This document shows, piece after piece, positions 22,960 through 35,100 of a stretch of DNA of 64,000 nt (its first letter is position 1; every line of letters starts with the position of its first letter). The stretch comes from Symsagittifera roscoffensis. Lineage: Eukaryota > Xenacoelomorpha > Acoela > Convolutidae. A program made the position numbers and the translations under genes. The notes under the pieces were generated by a model. The model was not told the origin of the DNA, made no database searches, and saw only the letters and a list, made by a program, of their open reading frames with translations. The DNA is taken from contig NC_087064.1 in NCBI RefSeq assembly GCF_963678635.1, positions 28,872,189 to 28,936,188 of the forward strand, in the 5' to 3' direction.

Positions 22960-24190
22960 ACCAGTTTCAAAAAAGACAAACTAGCTGACCTTATCCGGTC
23001 CTCCAGAGACGTATTCGTCTTGACAGATAGCGAATTGGGGTAAACCAGCCTAGAAACGCATCGGATTGATACCGGTAACAACCAAAATCCCGCCTCATCG
23101 GACCTCCCCAGCCAAGATGCCGATCATAAGAGACGAAGTGAGGAGAATGCTAGAGAAGGGAGTGGTTCAGGCCTCCAAGAGCCTGTATAGTGCTCTAATT
23201 GCCTTGCAGAAGGAGAAAGATGGCAGTTAGCGATTCTGTGTGGATCATCCGAAGCTGAAGGATGTGAAGATCAAGGACGCTTTTTCGATCCCGCAAATAC
23301 ATCAAACCTTCGATGCTCTTAATGCACAAAAGTAGGATCTGGCCAGCAGGTATTGGCAAGTAAATGTGGCCAAGAAATACCGGCACAAGACTGCCTTCGT
23401 CACCCCGGATCGTGGCCTCTACGAGTACGTAATGATACCTTTTGGGCTATCGAACAATCCAGGAACCTTCCAGCGGCTCATAAACGAGCTGTTTCGGGAA
23501 CATTTCGGGAACAAGCTGTTTCGGGATTTTAATTTCGTGTAGAGGCGGTCTCCAATTGGCCAGTACCCCCACAGTGAAGGGTATGAGATCCTTCCTGGGG
23601 TTCTGCAAGTACTACCGTCGGTTTGTAAAGGGCTTTGCCGGGATTACGAGTCCGTTTTCTTCTTTGAAAAGAAGAAGTTGCCCTTCATCTGGTCGGAAGA
23701 ATGTGAAGGAGCTTTCGACCGACTAAGGAAGGAACTTATTACGGCCCTAGTGTTGGAGTTTCCCGGTGGAACCTTCATACTGGACACAGATGCCAGCAGT
23801 TCTTAATTAGGAGCAGTACTCTCGAATGTCATTGATAGGGAGAAGAGGACCCTAGTGTACGCCAGCAGGGTTTTGTCAAAGACGGAGACCAACTATTCCA
23901 CAACAAGAAGAGAAGCTCTGGCCGTGGTTCAAATCCTATATCTGCGGGGGGGTTAAGTTTGTCCTTCGAACGGACCAGTTCAGTCTCCAATGGCTGTTCA
24001 AGCAGAAAAAACCCGACGGAATGACTTTCCGGATGCAAAGACAGCTGCAAGAACTCGATTTTTACGTGGTCCACAGAGCAGGGATGAAGCCTGGAAATGC
24101 AGATGGCCTTTCACGGATGCTAGAAGAGGGACCAGACTGGATGCCAAAGAAGAGAGAAGAATACTTTGGGACTTGTCCAGATCCAATATA
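22960..24190 (+). pseudogene. pol: reverse transcriptase/RNase H of retroelement 3, YxDD segment missing
   Basis: RT is recognisable from about 23040 ('HRIDTG') through 'VRRMLEKGVVQASKS', 'RYWQVNV' after the first catalytic Asp, 'YVMIPFGLSNNPGTFQR' and 'INELF'. The sequence then passes through a short duplicated piece (agctgtttcggga twice, 23489-23535) straight into 'GMRSFLGFCKYYRRFVKGFA' (from about 23579). The block that should hold YxDD is therefore gone. RNase H follows ('LDTDASSS', 'YSTTRREALAVV', 'LRTDQFSLQWL'), with a stop and a G-run shift near 23946. It ends in the usual 'HRAGMKPGNADGLSR'. Not functional. Confidence 0.75.
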
Positions 24191-24499
24191 CCCTTAAAAA
24201 GTCCCTACGGAGAGCGAGTCAGCATCGGTGGTCACCGAAACCGACTTTTGGAGATCTCGGTTCTCCAAAAATACGTTGAAGTTTTTGCCCAGGTGTTCTA
24301 CTGGGCCAGTCTGGAATCGGAGACGGGTGACATGCGTTCACTCGAAACAAATCTTGTTTCCAAAGATCAGGCGATTCAATCTGGACCTGAGGCCTTGGCG
24401 TATTGATCGAATTGGAAAGAACTAAGTAATTGGGGAAGCATCTTATACAAGAAATGGTTCGCGAAAGATGACTCCCGGCCTATCCTGCAGACATTAGTT

Positions 24500-25400
24500 C
24501 CTGAAGCAGGGCGAAAAGAGATCTTGAACCAACTTCTCTCGTCTCAGACTAGCTTGGGAGACTTTGCGGCTGAAAAAACCGTTGGCTGAGATCCGCCAGC
24601 GGTTCTGGTGGCCAACATTAAGATCTGACGTAGAAAAGAAGGTGCAGTGGTGCCTCACGTGTGCAGCCCGGAGTACGGGAGTGAGACAGAGGGTGGCAGG
24701 CTTAGTCCTTTTGAAAGTTGGAATCCGGTTCAGCACTGTTTTAGCGGACATCCTAGGACCAGTAGCTTTAGTGACACGAGCAAAAGCAAAGCTCATTTTG
24801 ATCATGACGGATTTGTTCACGGAAAACGCAGTAACCGTACCCCTAGTGTCAACAGGCTCAACACGAGATATTTGGCGCGGGAGATATTTGAAAACTAGGT
24901 GCTGAAGTTTAGGTCCCCGAATGTGCTGCCTACGGATCAAGGCAAGAACCACGGGTGCATCCTTATACAAGAATTGAGCCGACTCCTGTGGATTGACCGA
25001 CCCAAAAGAAAATGGACAAGTGGAGCGCCATAACAGGGTGATAGCAGATGTCATTTTCGAAATATTGTGCGGATAACCCCAGGACGTGGGACACAGTCCT
25101 GCCCTACCTTAGTTTTGAATATAAAACGACGATTCACCAGACCACGGGTGCGACGGCGGGTGCGACCCCCTTTCACCTTGTTCATGGGCAGGAGTGTCAG
25201 ATTGTCAGTACCCAATCGACTTCTTCTACTCAAAGCCCTTTGACGAAGTAAACACCGAAGATGGCTTTGTGGAATGGCTGGACGAGCAACTCCGCGATGC
25301 TCACAGCAGCGCTCGGGAGCTTCTAGGTACAAACCACCTGCGACAGAAGGACCAGTGCAAGAAGAAAGCCCATGCTCAGCCCTAGAGATTGGAGACAAAG
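24500..25400 (+). pseudogene. pol: integrase of retroelement 3
   Basis: 24564-24905 contains 'RQRFWWPTLRSDVEKKV', then CLTC of the zinc domain, 'ADILGPV' with the first catalytic Asp and 'IMTDLF'. In shifted frames follow 'DQGKN' with the second Asp (about 24936) and 'ENGQVERHN' with the Glu (about 25009-25035). 25048-25251 continues with 'YLSFEYKTTIHQTTGATPF'-type sequence. All catalytic residues can be seen, but in different frames. Confidence 0.7.
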
Positions 25401-25499
25401 TATGGGTTTGGGCAAAGGAAAAGATCAAGTGTCGGAAGTTAACTACCAGGTGGCAAGGGCGACCACTCTTAACATGCTACGATTCCTTCACTTCAATTT

Positions 25500-26235
25500 G
25501 CTGAAGCCTTATGTGGAGGGAAGTTGTAGAACCCAACACGATGACTTCTAAAGCGCGCCCGACTCCTTCGCCGTCGGTGGGATTCTTCGACGATCAGCGA
25601 GTCCAAAAAGAATGCGGGTTTTGAACCCAGTGTAGGCGGTAATCAGAAGTTCCATCCACTGCAATTGCTTGGCGTTTCTACTACGTCGCCGACACGAAGA
25701 GGAGTAGACGCCGCCCGGGTCAACGGTCGTAAGCGGGATAGTCCATCATGAAGCCGACGTAGTCGAGACCTACGATGCAGCGGAACTCGAAGTTAGTAGA
25801 GAAGTTGAACCCGTGTCGCCACCAGTGGTGCAGAGAGTCACATCTCTGGAACCAGCGGCAACCCCTGCACCGCAATCGTATTTCGAGATTGCACACGAAG
25901 TCCGACCTACTATTGCGCGAGGCTCACCTAAACGATTTGGCATCGACTATTTCGTGTGGCGATAGCGGCATCTCATACCAAGCCTAAATACTTTTTGATA
26001 CTTTCATCCCAATCCTGTATTCCATAACTGGATTAGACTATATCCCGAATTTATACGTTCAGAAAGGGGAGGCACAGGGAGCTTGGATTTGGAAATCAAC
26101 TAAGGGTTATGGTAGTAAAATCAGATTGCATTAGTAGAGTATTCGCACAGATTTAAAGGGGGAATAGGATCACTTAACCAAGAATTCGTTAGTTCCCTGG
26201 TCTCTCTCCGCAATTAATGCTGTTCAGATTGTAAA
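25500..26235 (+). other. pol-env junction of retroelement 3
   Basis: Degenerate coding-like sequence after the integrase, Pro/Arg/Glu-rich in several frames, probably the integrase C-terminal tail. It is followed by non-coding sequence before the envelope gene. No intact frame longer than 70 codons. Confidence 0.4.
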
Positions 26236-27900
26236 ATGTCGTTTGGCGCTCAACTCATGGCTGGTCGGACTGCTCATTCTTCTTCTTTTCGTGACTTGGC
26301 CCACCTCAGCGATGATGGTCATTCACACGTCAGGAGCAGCCTTCGTAGCAGAGATTCCACTCATAGTTGCAAGTGCGAATGAAACGGCCTGGGTGTTTCA
26401 GTCCCGTTTCCGATATTGCCCGCAATCAATCGAACACTCCTTGACATTGAATTTCAAGAACACTAGTACATGTTGGCTGAAAATAGGCAGGAGTGGGACG
26501 GAAAATTTTGCGGTGACTCTAATATTACGGAAGCCTTCGTAAATGTTACTTACCTGGCTTTCGAGGGAATTGAATACAAGATAGAGTAAATTGAACCAGT
26601 CTTGGCCGAAATGAGGAGGCGGACTACAACGATTGTCGACAATCGGGAAGAAAGTAACCCTAGAGACCAGAGATACGTCAAAGCTGCCTTGGGAGGAGCT
26701 GCAGCAGCCATTGTCTTGGCCCCGATACTAAAAGAGGGGTTCTACCAATACTTCTCCTTTTTTGAATTGAGTGGGGATGATTCGCTCATTTATCGATTCG
26801 GAGAAGAAGCCTTTTTCTTGAATGGAGCCCTTAGGACGATTGTGCTGGAATCTGGTGAGAAACTACACCTCCTAAGCCACTCCCTCAACAAGACTCAGAC
26901 GCAGCTGAAGATGATCTCGTACGAATCGAACGCTAACTTTGAGCTTCTCCGAAAATTATTGGGAAATTTGATAAGGAAAAGACAATGGCTGCTACGGCTC
27001 CTCCCAAGGCCGCTGTAGAACATAGAAAAGAGTGCCTGTAGGACTTATGAATGGGACTCACTTTACACGCAATTAGTTATATTTTCGGAAGTGATAGCGA
27101 ATCCTTCCCAGACGCTGGAGACCATCCGCGTAGAACTGATAGCATTCAAGATGGCGTTCCACATCTATTGATACATCCTGGGTGATGAATTGAGCTCACT
27201 TGTTTCTCCGGAGGTTTTGACAAGCATTCTAGACGTCATAAAGTTAGATAAGAGGCAAAATCCATTCCCTGGACCGAGCTTGTGACGTACTACGGGCTCG
27301 GGCTGGTCCAGTCAACAGTCAATACGGAGATTGGCCATGACGACTACAAGCTGTTTAACTACAGCCGAGGGGCGAGGGAAAATGCAGAACCAATACTGGG
27401 TTGCAAAAGTTGTCTTCTTGGAACCAGCTGCGACGGACGTATTGAGACGCCAGCTGGAGCTTTGGTGCTAGTGCCCGAACCTCGAACCTGCCAAAACGAA
27501 ACAGGTTTGATGGTTTATATAAAGCACCATCCGCTCATCCGAGCGTTATTTGACGCCTTGGACGAGGCCGAAAGAAATCTACCGGGAGTTGCAATACCGG
27601 GTATTCTTCGAGCCAAGCATGGAGTGAGATCGTCGATGCTCTCTGGCTCAACATGATAAAATTACCCGAGGGGCCAGTAGATGAAGAGGCGCTATCGGAG
27701 ATTGCAAAATGCATTGCGGACGAGATCTAAAGGAAACACACGCCTTTCCAGTGACAAGCTTTGCGAAGTAGGCCCATTCTGTTCGGTGTTCTTATAGGGC
27801 TACTACTGACAGTGGCAGTCATCTTTTCTTGTGTGTATTGCAGATGCTTCTCGAAGAGGATGCGAACTGCACGATTGGTCCGTAAATGACGGCACGAGGA
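26236..27900 (+). pseudogene. env: envelope-type glycoprotein gene of retroelement 3, broken
   Basis: An ATG lies at 26236, but the signal-peptide frame begins one base out of register: a strongly hydrophobic stretch (WLVGLLILLLFVTW) ends near a Ser-Ala site, followed by an ectodomain with several Cys and N-glycosylation sites. In 26602-27018 a basic site (RDQR) is followed by an Ala/Gly-rich hydrophobic segment (near 26690-26720), the arrangement of a cleaved class I fusion protein, and then a heptad-like region. 27282-27656 is a Cys-rich part. A membrane anchor (LIGLLLTVAVIFSCVYC) lies at about 27779-27848. At least three frameshifts or stops separate the pieces. It resembles envelope genes of errantivirus-like elements by layout; the family was not checked by search. 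Confidence 0.65.
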
Positions 27901-28667
27901 CTTTGAGAATTTCTACTGCTGTGGATTAGTGACTGAAACACAAAGTAAACCCTCACCGCGATGCGACTCACGCTACGAGAGGTCAAGCCAGAGACGGAAC
28001 AGTTATCCTCAGGGACCTTCGGGGCAAGATTCATTCACTGGGCAAGCAACCCACCTCCAAAGTACTCGAAAGTCCTTTGTTCGAAGAAGTGAACCCTTCG
28101 AAGACTGCAGAGATGAGCGGGGCTACCAGCACCCCACTGATGGGAAGGGGCATCAGTTGTGTGCGAGGCAAGTGGCGAGGTGTTTCTGGGAAAGAACCCA
28201 GGACTGGGACGAGTGCGATGATGGATCTTACTCTGTGAGGCGCGAGGAGCGGAGAGAGCGAGAGAGGGAGAACCAGTTCGGCCGGTCATGAGTTCGGACT
28301 TTTTTATTTGAGCTGTAACCATATAACCATTGCATGCGGTGCTATTTTGTATTCAGGTGCGACTCCACCTCTTGAAAAACTAATTCAGAATAATGAAACA
28401 ACTAAATGAGAGGTTGGTTTGTAGCACAAGGTGTAAAATTTAAATACATACGAAGTCATGTCCAGTTGAGTTAACCTCACCCTACTTTTTCTCGTTATTT
28501 GGAGAACCCTTGTTTTTAAGGGAACCGAATTCATGATCCGCGATCTGATGATTACGGTTGATAAGTGAGAGGTTAGGCAGGATAGCAGAGGTGCATGTAT
28601 TTGCAAGTGAGAAAAACCAAAGGCATAATTGTGCGATTGTACTGAGATTAGTCGGGAGATTAATAGC
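27901..28667 (+). other. 3' untranslated interior of retroelement 3
   Basis: Between the envelope anchor and the purine tract. 27929-28291 is open but composition-driven (Arg/Glu/Ser), with no recognised domain. It may be a remnant of the envelope tail or of an accessory frame. Confidence 0.4.
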
Positions 28668-28680
28668 CTAGAGGGGAACC
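28668..28680 (+). promoter_or_regulatory. polypurine tract of retroelement 3
   Basis: 'ctagaggggaacc' directly before the TGTAGG start of the 3' LTR. Confidence 0.6.
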
Positions 28681-30012
28681 TGTAGGAATGCTATACGCAT
28701 CTATTAATTACTTTCACAACTTTGTCTGTCCAGAAGTAAACCTAATTAAATTCCAAAACCAACATAAGCGGGAAGCAGGACTTATTTGCACACCTTCGCC
28801 GCGTTCTAAAAATGTACAAATTTTGGTATCATTACTTGGAGGGCCACGTCCATAGCCACTTTGTGACCTGTATTAAGTTAATTAAGACTTTCTTACGTGA
28901 TTTAAGGCTTGAGAAGACAAATGACAACTTTATTTTTTTTTGAGATAAGAGGATCATTAAGCTAAGTGTTTGAGTTTGACAGCTCATTTGTATATTAGTT
29001 TAGGATAAAAATAAGAGTTTGAGTTGGTAACAACTAACCTGAAATGGGCATAGTATGTTAAGAACTGTAATATATAACAACTTAAGGCAGTACTATATGG
29101 CGAATCGACTTGGGATGAAAAATTGATCACGCGTAGAAATGCGGTTACGCGGCAGAATGTATCAATCAGAAATGGCATGACTTATAAAAGGGGTGAACTT
29201 CATCTATATCATTTGTCGACTATTAGCATAAAGTTTTCGGTAAAGTTTATTGAGGCGGGACTTATATACGAACATGACCTTGATTAGGAAAAAGTGCCTT
29301 TAAAAAGGGAGTGTATGCTTATCGGTGATTTAAAGCAAAAATTGGCAAGTTGTAAAGATCGACCGTAGAACAGAACGAAAAGCAGAACAAGTCAACGGTA
29401 GAACAAACCAGTAAGTCGGAGTGGGTTGCTACTTGAAATAAATTAGTCAATTGTCTCACTGTGATTGAATTTGAGCACAAGTAAGAAAATACTTGTAAAA
29501 AAAGTAGTTAGTTAGATAAAAGTCGTTAAGCTATCAAGAGGATAAAAGTTTTGTAAGTAACTAGTAAAGTGTGAATTGATTTAGGGAGGATAGATTTATT
29601 AAATATGATTCAATAAATCTATCCTCCCTAAATCAATTCACACTTTACTAGTTACTTACAAAACTTTTATCCTCTTGATAGCTTAACAACTTTTATCTTA
29701 CTAACTACTTTTTTTACACCACATGATAGGCGGTGTTTGTAGTTGGCTATTCATTTCTTACTTCACAACTTTCGAAAATGTTGTTGCGATTGACTACGAG
29801 TGAGTTACAGTCGAAGAGAACGATCGATACGAGGGGCGTGCAACATAGTACAAAAGAAAGTACTATCCACCAACTTAACCCTTTCGGGATTGTGGGAGGT
29901 GTTATTTTTCGATCAGGGTGAAACCTGCGGCAATATTTAAGGGCGAAACCTGCGGCGAGTTAGAGCAGAGACGGACGGTTTGCTTAGAGGGCTGTAATCT
30001 CGATTTCCTCAT
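28681..30012 (+). repeat. 3' LTR of retroelement 3
   Basis: 1332 bp, collinear with the 5' LTR except for a palindromic rearrangement at 29494-29719. The end region repeats 'gggtgaaacctgcggc' and 'gggcgaaacctgcggc' in tandem (about 29923-29958). Confidence 0.85.
29494..29719. repeat. near-perfect inverted duplication within the 3' LTR
   Basis: About 107 bp (aaaaaaagtagttagttaga … gggaggatagatttatt) is followed, after a loop of about 11 bases, by its reverse complement with roughly two mismatches. The left arm is ordinary LTR sequence; the right arm replaces the LTR sequence found at this place in the 5' copy. Confidence 0.85.
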
Positions 30013-30924
30013 AATGCAGGAAAAAGTACCACTCACATTCGACGTTTTCTCGCACGTAAGTCATGATGATTATGCGAACCAGTGCAAAAGAGACAAAACA
30101 AGGTAGCGCTTTTTGGGCGGTGGATTTTGAGTGTCCCCAAAAACTCGGTTGAAGATTCAAAAACTTACTTTAATAAAAGTAATTTCGCGCTTTTCTGAAG
30201 AAATTCTCCGTACAGAAAAGAACAGTGTTTTTATGTTTTACCAGATGCTCTAAGCGCAGAATGATATAACATTAAATTTGTTACAGTATCACCCAAAATG
30301 CTGATTCGAATTAAACAGATAAAAACGAACAAAATTGGAAAATTTAAACGCGTTTTCGTCAAATAGGATTAATATTAGGCATAAACCTTCAAGCAAAATA
30401 TAGAACTTTACCAACATTAATCTAGTAGACGTTTTTTTAAAAAAAATTGGATAGAAATTCGGCTAAAACTACCATGTTATTTCACCAGCAAACTAAATTA
30501 AAGAGAGCTTCTGAAATAGCTCAATTATTTTTATCGAGAGTCTAATCTCCCAAATTTTGATAATTAAATAGATTTATGTTTCATGATCAGAAATATCAGT
30601 CCTTAAGTGCTCAAACTAAAAGAACTTATTAGCTCTTAATGAATCCTTGCCGAACAAGATAAATTATTTAGAGTTAACAGTTTATATGTTTGTAACTAAT
30701 CGACCAAATTCAATTATTAAAAACACCATTTCTGAAATTTTGGATGTAACATAATTTTTTTGATTTTGCGGAGTACATTAGAGGCTCACTTTGCTTTAAT
30801 TTGTTCGATTGACCCAGTAGTTTCATTGGTATTTTGATTAACGAAAAGGAGCAAAATAGAGCTTCCAAAAAAAATAAAAAGACTTGCCCTGGTAAAACTT
30901 TTGAGGGGCTCTGACCGAATTCGT

Positions 30925-31096
30925 CTCATGACAGATCTCGTCTTGTTTTAGTTTCAACAGATTTCGTCCCAATTCGAAGCGTACACAGATTTCAACCCGC
31001 AAGTTTGGATATGGGATGATAGGATGTTGGATATGGGACAAAATCTGTATACCACGAAATCTGTTAATTACATAATTAGGACGAAATCTGTGCCAA
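30925..31096. repeat. mirrored cluster of the word cagatttcgtcc
   Basis: Three copies in one orientation (cagatctcgtc, cagatttcgtcc, cagatttcaacc; 30932-30998) are followed by three in the other (gacaaaatctgt, cacgaaatctgt, ggacgaaatctgtg; 31038-31095). The spacer carries a doubled 'ggatatggga'. Confidence 0.6.
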
Positions 31097-31439
31097 TCTT
31101 TTGAGGACTTTCATTTTGATCGTTTTTTGGCTAATGTTATCCGAATTTGAGGAAGTTGTCACTAAGTTTGTGAAAGCTTGATCAAAAGGTGATTTTTTTC
31201 TGCACTGTAGACTGGAAACTAAAACTCACTTTCGAAACTGGAAGTTTTTTCTTTTTTTTTCGCCAATTTTGCTTTCGTAAATGGGTTATTTGCTTGTCTT
31301 TTAACGAATTAATATAAATTGAACTTTACAAGAAAGCAAAAAATCAAACCGTAAAAGATTACTTATTTGACTTTTTTGCTTTTTCTTAAATTAAATTAAT
31401 TAAGTTTAAGCTATTTAGGAACAAAATTACTGAACAAGA

Positions 31440-31615
31440 TTTTTTCTAAAAATTTTAAACGTAAATCAGCGTAGCGAAGGCAATTATGTGAGTCTTTTTG
31501 CTCTAACTGAAAGAAAAAGCCTTAATTTTTTGCAATTAAAACCAGAAGACTTATATGATTGCCTTCGCTACGTTAATTGACATTTAAAATTTCAAGAAAA
31601 AAATTTTTTCAAAAT
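31440..31615. repeat. small inverted-repeat (MITE-like) element
   Basis: 'gcgtagcgaaggcaat' (31470-31485) is mirrored by 'attgccttcgctacg' (31559-31573). Weaker pairing extends outward ('aaattttaaacgtaaat' against 'gacatttaaaattt') and inward ('gagtct' against 'agactt'). Confidence 0.6.
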
Positions 31616-32135
31616 TTTTGTTTCTAAAAAATTGTGTTCGGAAACTTCTGCTTTGCTTGTAGAGCACACGGCAAATCATTTTTTTGACGGCTTATTCTCT
31701 GATCCTGAGTTTTCACGATAAGTTGATAGGTACGATATCATGGTCAACCTGTTTTCGCGACAAGGATAAACCAATTTTTTTCAAACTCATCTCGAGTTTG
31801 CTTTTTCTCTGAAAAAAAGTCATTCCAAAAAAGGATACGCTAAGTTCCCTGAAAACAATTATTCAAATAAAGGATACGGGAGTTTATTTACATATTTTCC
31901 GACGATTTATTCAAATTTTTATTGTTTATGCTGTATAATCAAAATTGTTATTGTTTATGCTGTATAATCTAAATTGTTATCGAGATAATGCAGGTTACAA
32001 CATAGCTATAATATATAGATACATTTAATTACATTAAAATACATTTCATAGAGCACCGTGCCGCCAAGCAATAAGAGTGACGGATGAATCACATTAAAAT
32101 ATTGTAATGTCGACAATTTTTAGGTACAATGAGAT

Positions 32136-35100
32136 TCAATAAAAAATAATGAGATTTAATAGAAAGCCGATTAAATATGTGTAAAACATCCTTGATATCT
32201 TACTGGCAACTGAAACCTCTTTTTCTTCGTTTTCATCATTTTTCTTATCACTATCTTTCCCATGGCCATCACCATCAATGTCTTTATTATCAGGCAAAAC
32301 TTCTGTTCTGTCCACCCTTCTGGTGAAGTAACTGTTCTGGTCTTCTTTAAGATTAAACATGTCAATATAGGATGATACTCGGGCAGCTACAGTTGGAAAT
32401 TCGGGGTGACCACACCCCTCCCCTGCCACCCCGTAACTGACAACACCGTACAGGCAAACGGCACTCATAGTGTCTGGACTGACTAGGAAAAGGGGACCTC
32501 CGCTATCACCTAGCAAACAAACCACTTGGTTTATTGAGCGCAGTATGTCCAACTAGACAGCGCGACGCAATTTTGGTGTCAAATGCATCAAAGTAGCTAA
32601 CAATGATCAAAATCGCATTGTAACAATTATATTTTCCAGTTTTTGACCAAAAAAACCAGACAGTGTCCAATTTCTGTGGATCTGTTGATGACTTTGAAAT
32701 TTTTAAAAATCAGAGAGAATATTTTGGAATTCTTATTCTTGGGAAAATGTAACTGGACTGCATTTTACCTCCACATGTGTCTGTGTTTTTGACCAGGTCA
32801 TCATGGCAGATCTCACTGCCCTCGGGTGGGTGGTAGCTCCAGAATAAGTTCCTGCACACACTCTCAGGAACCTCATTCAGCTGCACTACCTGAAAAAGAA
32901 ACTCCGCTTGTCAATTGTGCACCTCGCTGTAGTCATCATTATTGCGATCGGATAGTTATTTTGTATAAGTACGTGGTCTAGATTATTTTTGGGTTTTGAA
33001 CCAGAAAAAAATGGCACCCTCAGCCGCGTATTGTGTTTGTGTCTCGTCGAAAGTGGGCTACTTTAAGCTAAGTTTTCCAATCTAAGTTAAAATGCTTAAC
33101 GAACGTCTTTTTTGTATAGCCCTATTTTGTTTGGGCATAATAATAAAAACGACAGGGGTTAATTGCACGACAGGGGTTAATTGCATTTCAAGGATATGTA
33201 AAAGTAAACTTTTGCATATCCTTGAAATGCAATTAACCCCTGTCGTGCAATAATTCTAAGTCCATCCTCGAGTAAAAAAAAGTCCAGTTCTTCCTCCTTA
33301 AAACAGATTAATGGTCTCAAATTGGTTTGATTTTACTTTCTATAACTGACCATTAATTTACTCGGCCACTTTCCAGAGTCATGTACGAGGCCCACTCCAA
33401 CAGCCCATACCATATAATCATACTTATTCTCCCCCCACTCCCCTTCACAGGGGGTCAGTGGCATCCTGTATTCGTCGAAGCTGATCTTCTCTGTGAGGAT
33501 GAGGAGTGCAAGGTCTTTCCCCTCTGCAACATTTTCGAATCCAATGAGGTGGTAGTAGTGGTCTACTTTGAAGTGCTGAGTAGTGTATGTTTCATCTACG
33601 AATGAGGCTGTATGGCTTCCTATTGAAAAAATTTATCTCAAAAGTAAAAGCAATATGAAACAAGGACAGCCGGTTACTGTGCAAGTAACACAGAATGTTC
33701 CGACCATTATCTTGAAAAAAAACCCAAATTAGTGTTTTTCCAAAACAGTGTCTTTCTTCTGCGTGGTATGATAAAAGGATATGAACCAAAAAGTATAAAC
33801 TTAGGCATATTGCACAGTCATAGTAAAACAGGCAAACTGTACACTAGTTTTTTAAAAAAACGACTAGATAAACCAAAAAAAAAACGGTAGAAAAAAGAAA
33901 CAAAAACAATCGAAAATTAGAAAAAAGTAATTTTTTGATAACATTAATCCAAATTGAGAAAATTGAATCAACATTTGAAGTTTTTATTCCGCCGGAAATC
34001 TAAAAATTAAATTCCGTTTTCGAAACTAGAAATCGCTCACGAATTTTTACGCCATTTGCACTTTCGTGCTATTGGAGCGAAAGAGTGCTGTTGGAGAGCA
34101 CTATTTACGTCAATTTCAGCAGTTGACATTCAATTGAACTCAAGAAGTGCATATGTAACTAAGCGCATCAATATTTTACATTTTCCTGGAAAAAAAATCA
34201 AAAAAAATTAGAAGACCTATATGAGTCTTCACTATGTTCATTTTCAAAAATTTTTTTTTTCAGATTTTTTTTGAGTTTTTGAAATTTTTGATTCTCAAAA
34301 TGGCGTTAATAAAACTCCAAAAATTAATTAAACTCGTGTAAAACTAAAATTAAGCATAAATAGGCTATTGTAAACGGCCTAAATTACTCGCTCGAAATTA
34401 AAAGAAAAATAAAAATTTCGAACCGGTGTTTCTCAAAACAGGAAAAATTTTTGGAAATTTGTAAAGTTTTCCGAAACACGACTGAAAAAACTTTAATATG
34501 ATATGTCATTCAACCAAATCCTATAAATATTTGTGGGGCCCCAATTTTGGATGGAAAACAAAAAGAAAAAACTTTTACACGTCCGAGAACAAAGTTCCTC
34601 CACATTTTTTACGTGGTCGAATCAACCATGAAAAATTATATAGGAAATAAACTGCGTACACAAGAAATTTGTCATGGGGTTGAAGATACAGATTTTTTCA
34701 AAAACTTGTCCGAACATTTTATAGATTGATCAATTTGATTTTTTTCGAGCACATCTAAAAAACCCTATAGACCACTACTTGGCCATAAATTTGTGAGAGC
34801 AATGCGAATTCAAAACAAGAGATTTAAAAAAAGTAAAAAGAGCTCGGAAACCCAAAAAAATGATTGAAAAATGTTGAATATGTTGCAATTTTCGATTTTC
34901 GAAGAAAAAAGTACATCCATTTGAAATTCTTTAAACTTCAAGAATTTTTTATGATTGGCATTTTAAAAAAACAAAACCATTGTACAAAAATTGGATCAAT
35001 GATAAAATTTTCTATTCCGCGTGTATATTTTAAAACTAACAGCCACATACGGAAGTAGAAGTATATCAAGTTTTTTTGCGAGATGCAAATTTCACTACTC

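Larger units (their letters stand above)
19703..30012 (+). mobile_element. retroelement 3: envelope-carrying Ty3/gypsy-type LTR retroelement, degenerate
   Basis: Long LTRs (19703-20954 and 28681-30012) bound an interior with gag and a zinc knuckle, a DTG protease, RT, RNase H, integrase and then an envelope-type gene with signal peptide, putative fusion segment and membrane anchor. This layout is that of errantivirus-like gypsy elements; comparable elements with env are also known from the tunicate Oikopleura (Tor). LTR divergence (roughly 15-20% by eye) and many frameshifts show an old, dead copy. A TGGCGC primer-binding site follows the 5' LTR and a purine tract precedes the 3' LTR. No clear short target duplication was seen. 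Confidence 0.9.
30013..32135. other. gene-free stretch between retroelement 3 and protease gene A
   Basis: AT-rich. It holds the mirrored word cluster at 30925-31096, an inverted-repeat element at 31440-31615 and a two-copy tandem of 'ttattgtttatgctgtataatc' near 31918-31972. It includes the 3' flank of gene A; I see no AATAAA on the minus strand in the first 50 bases. Confidence 0.5.
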
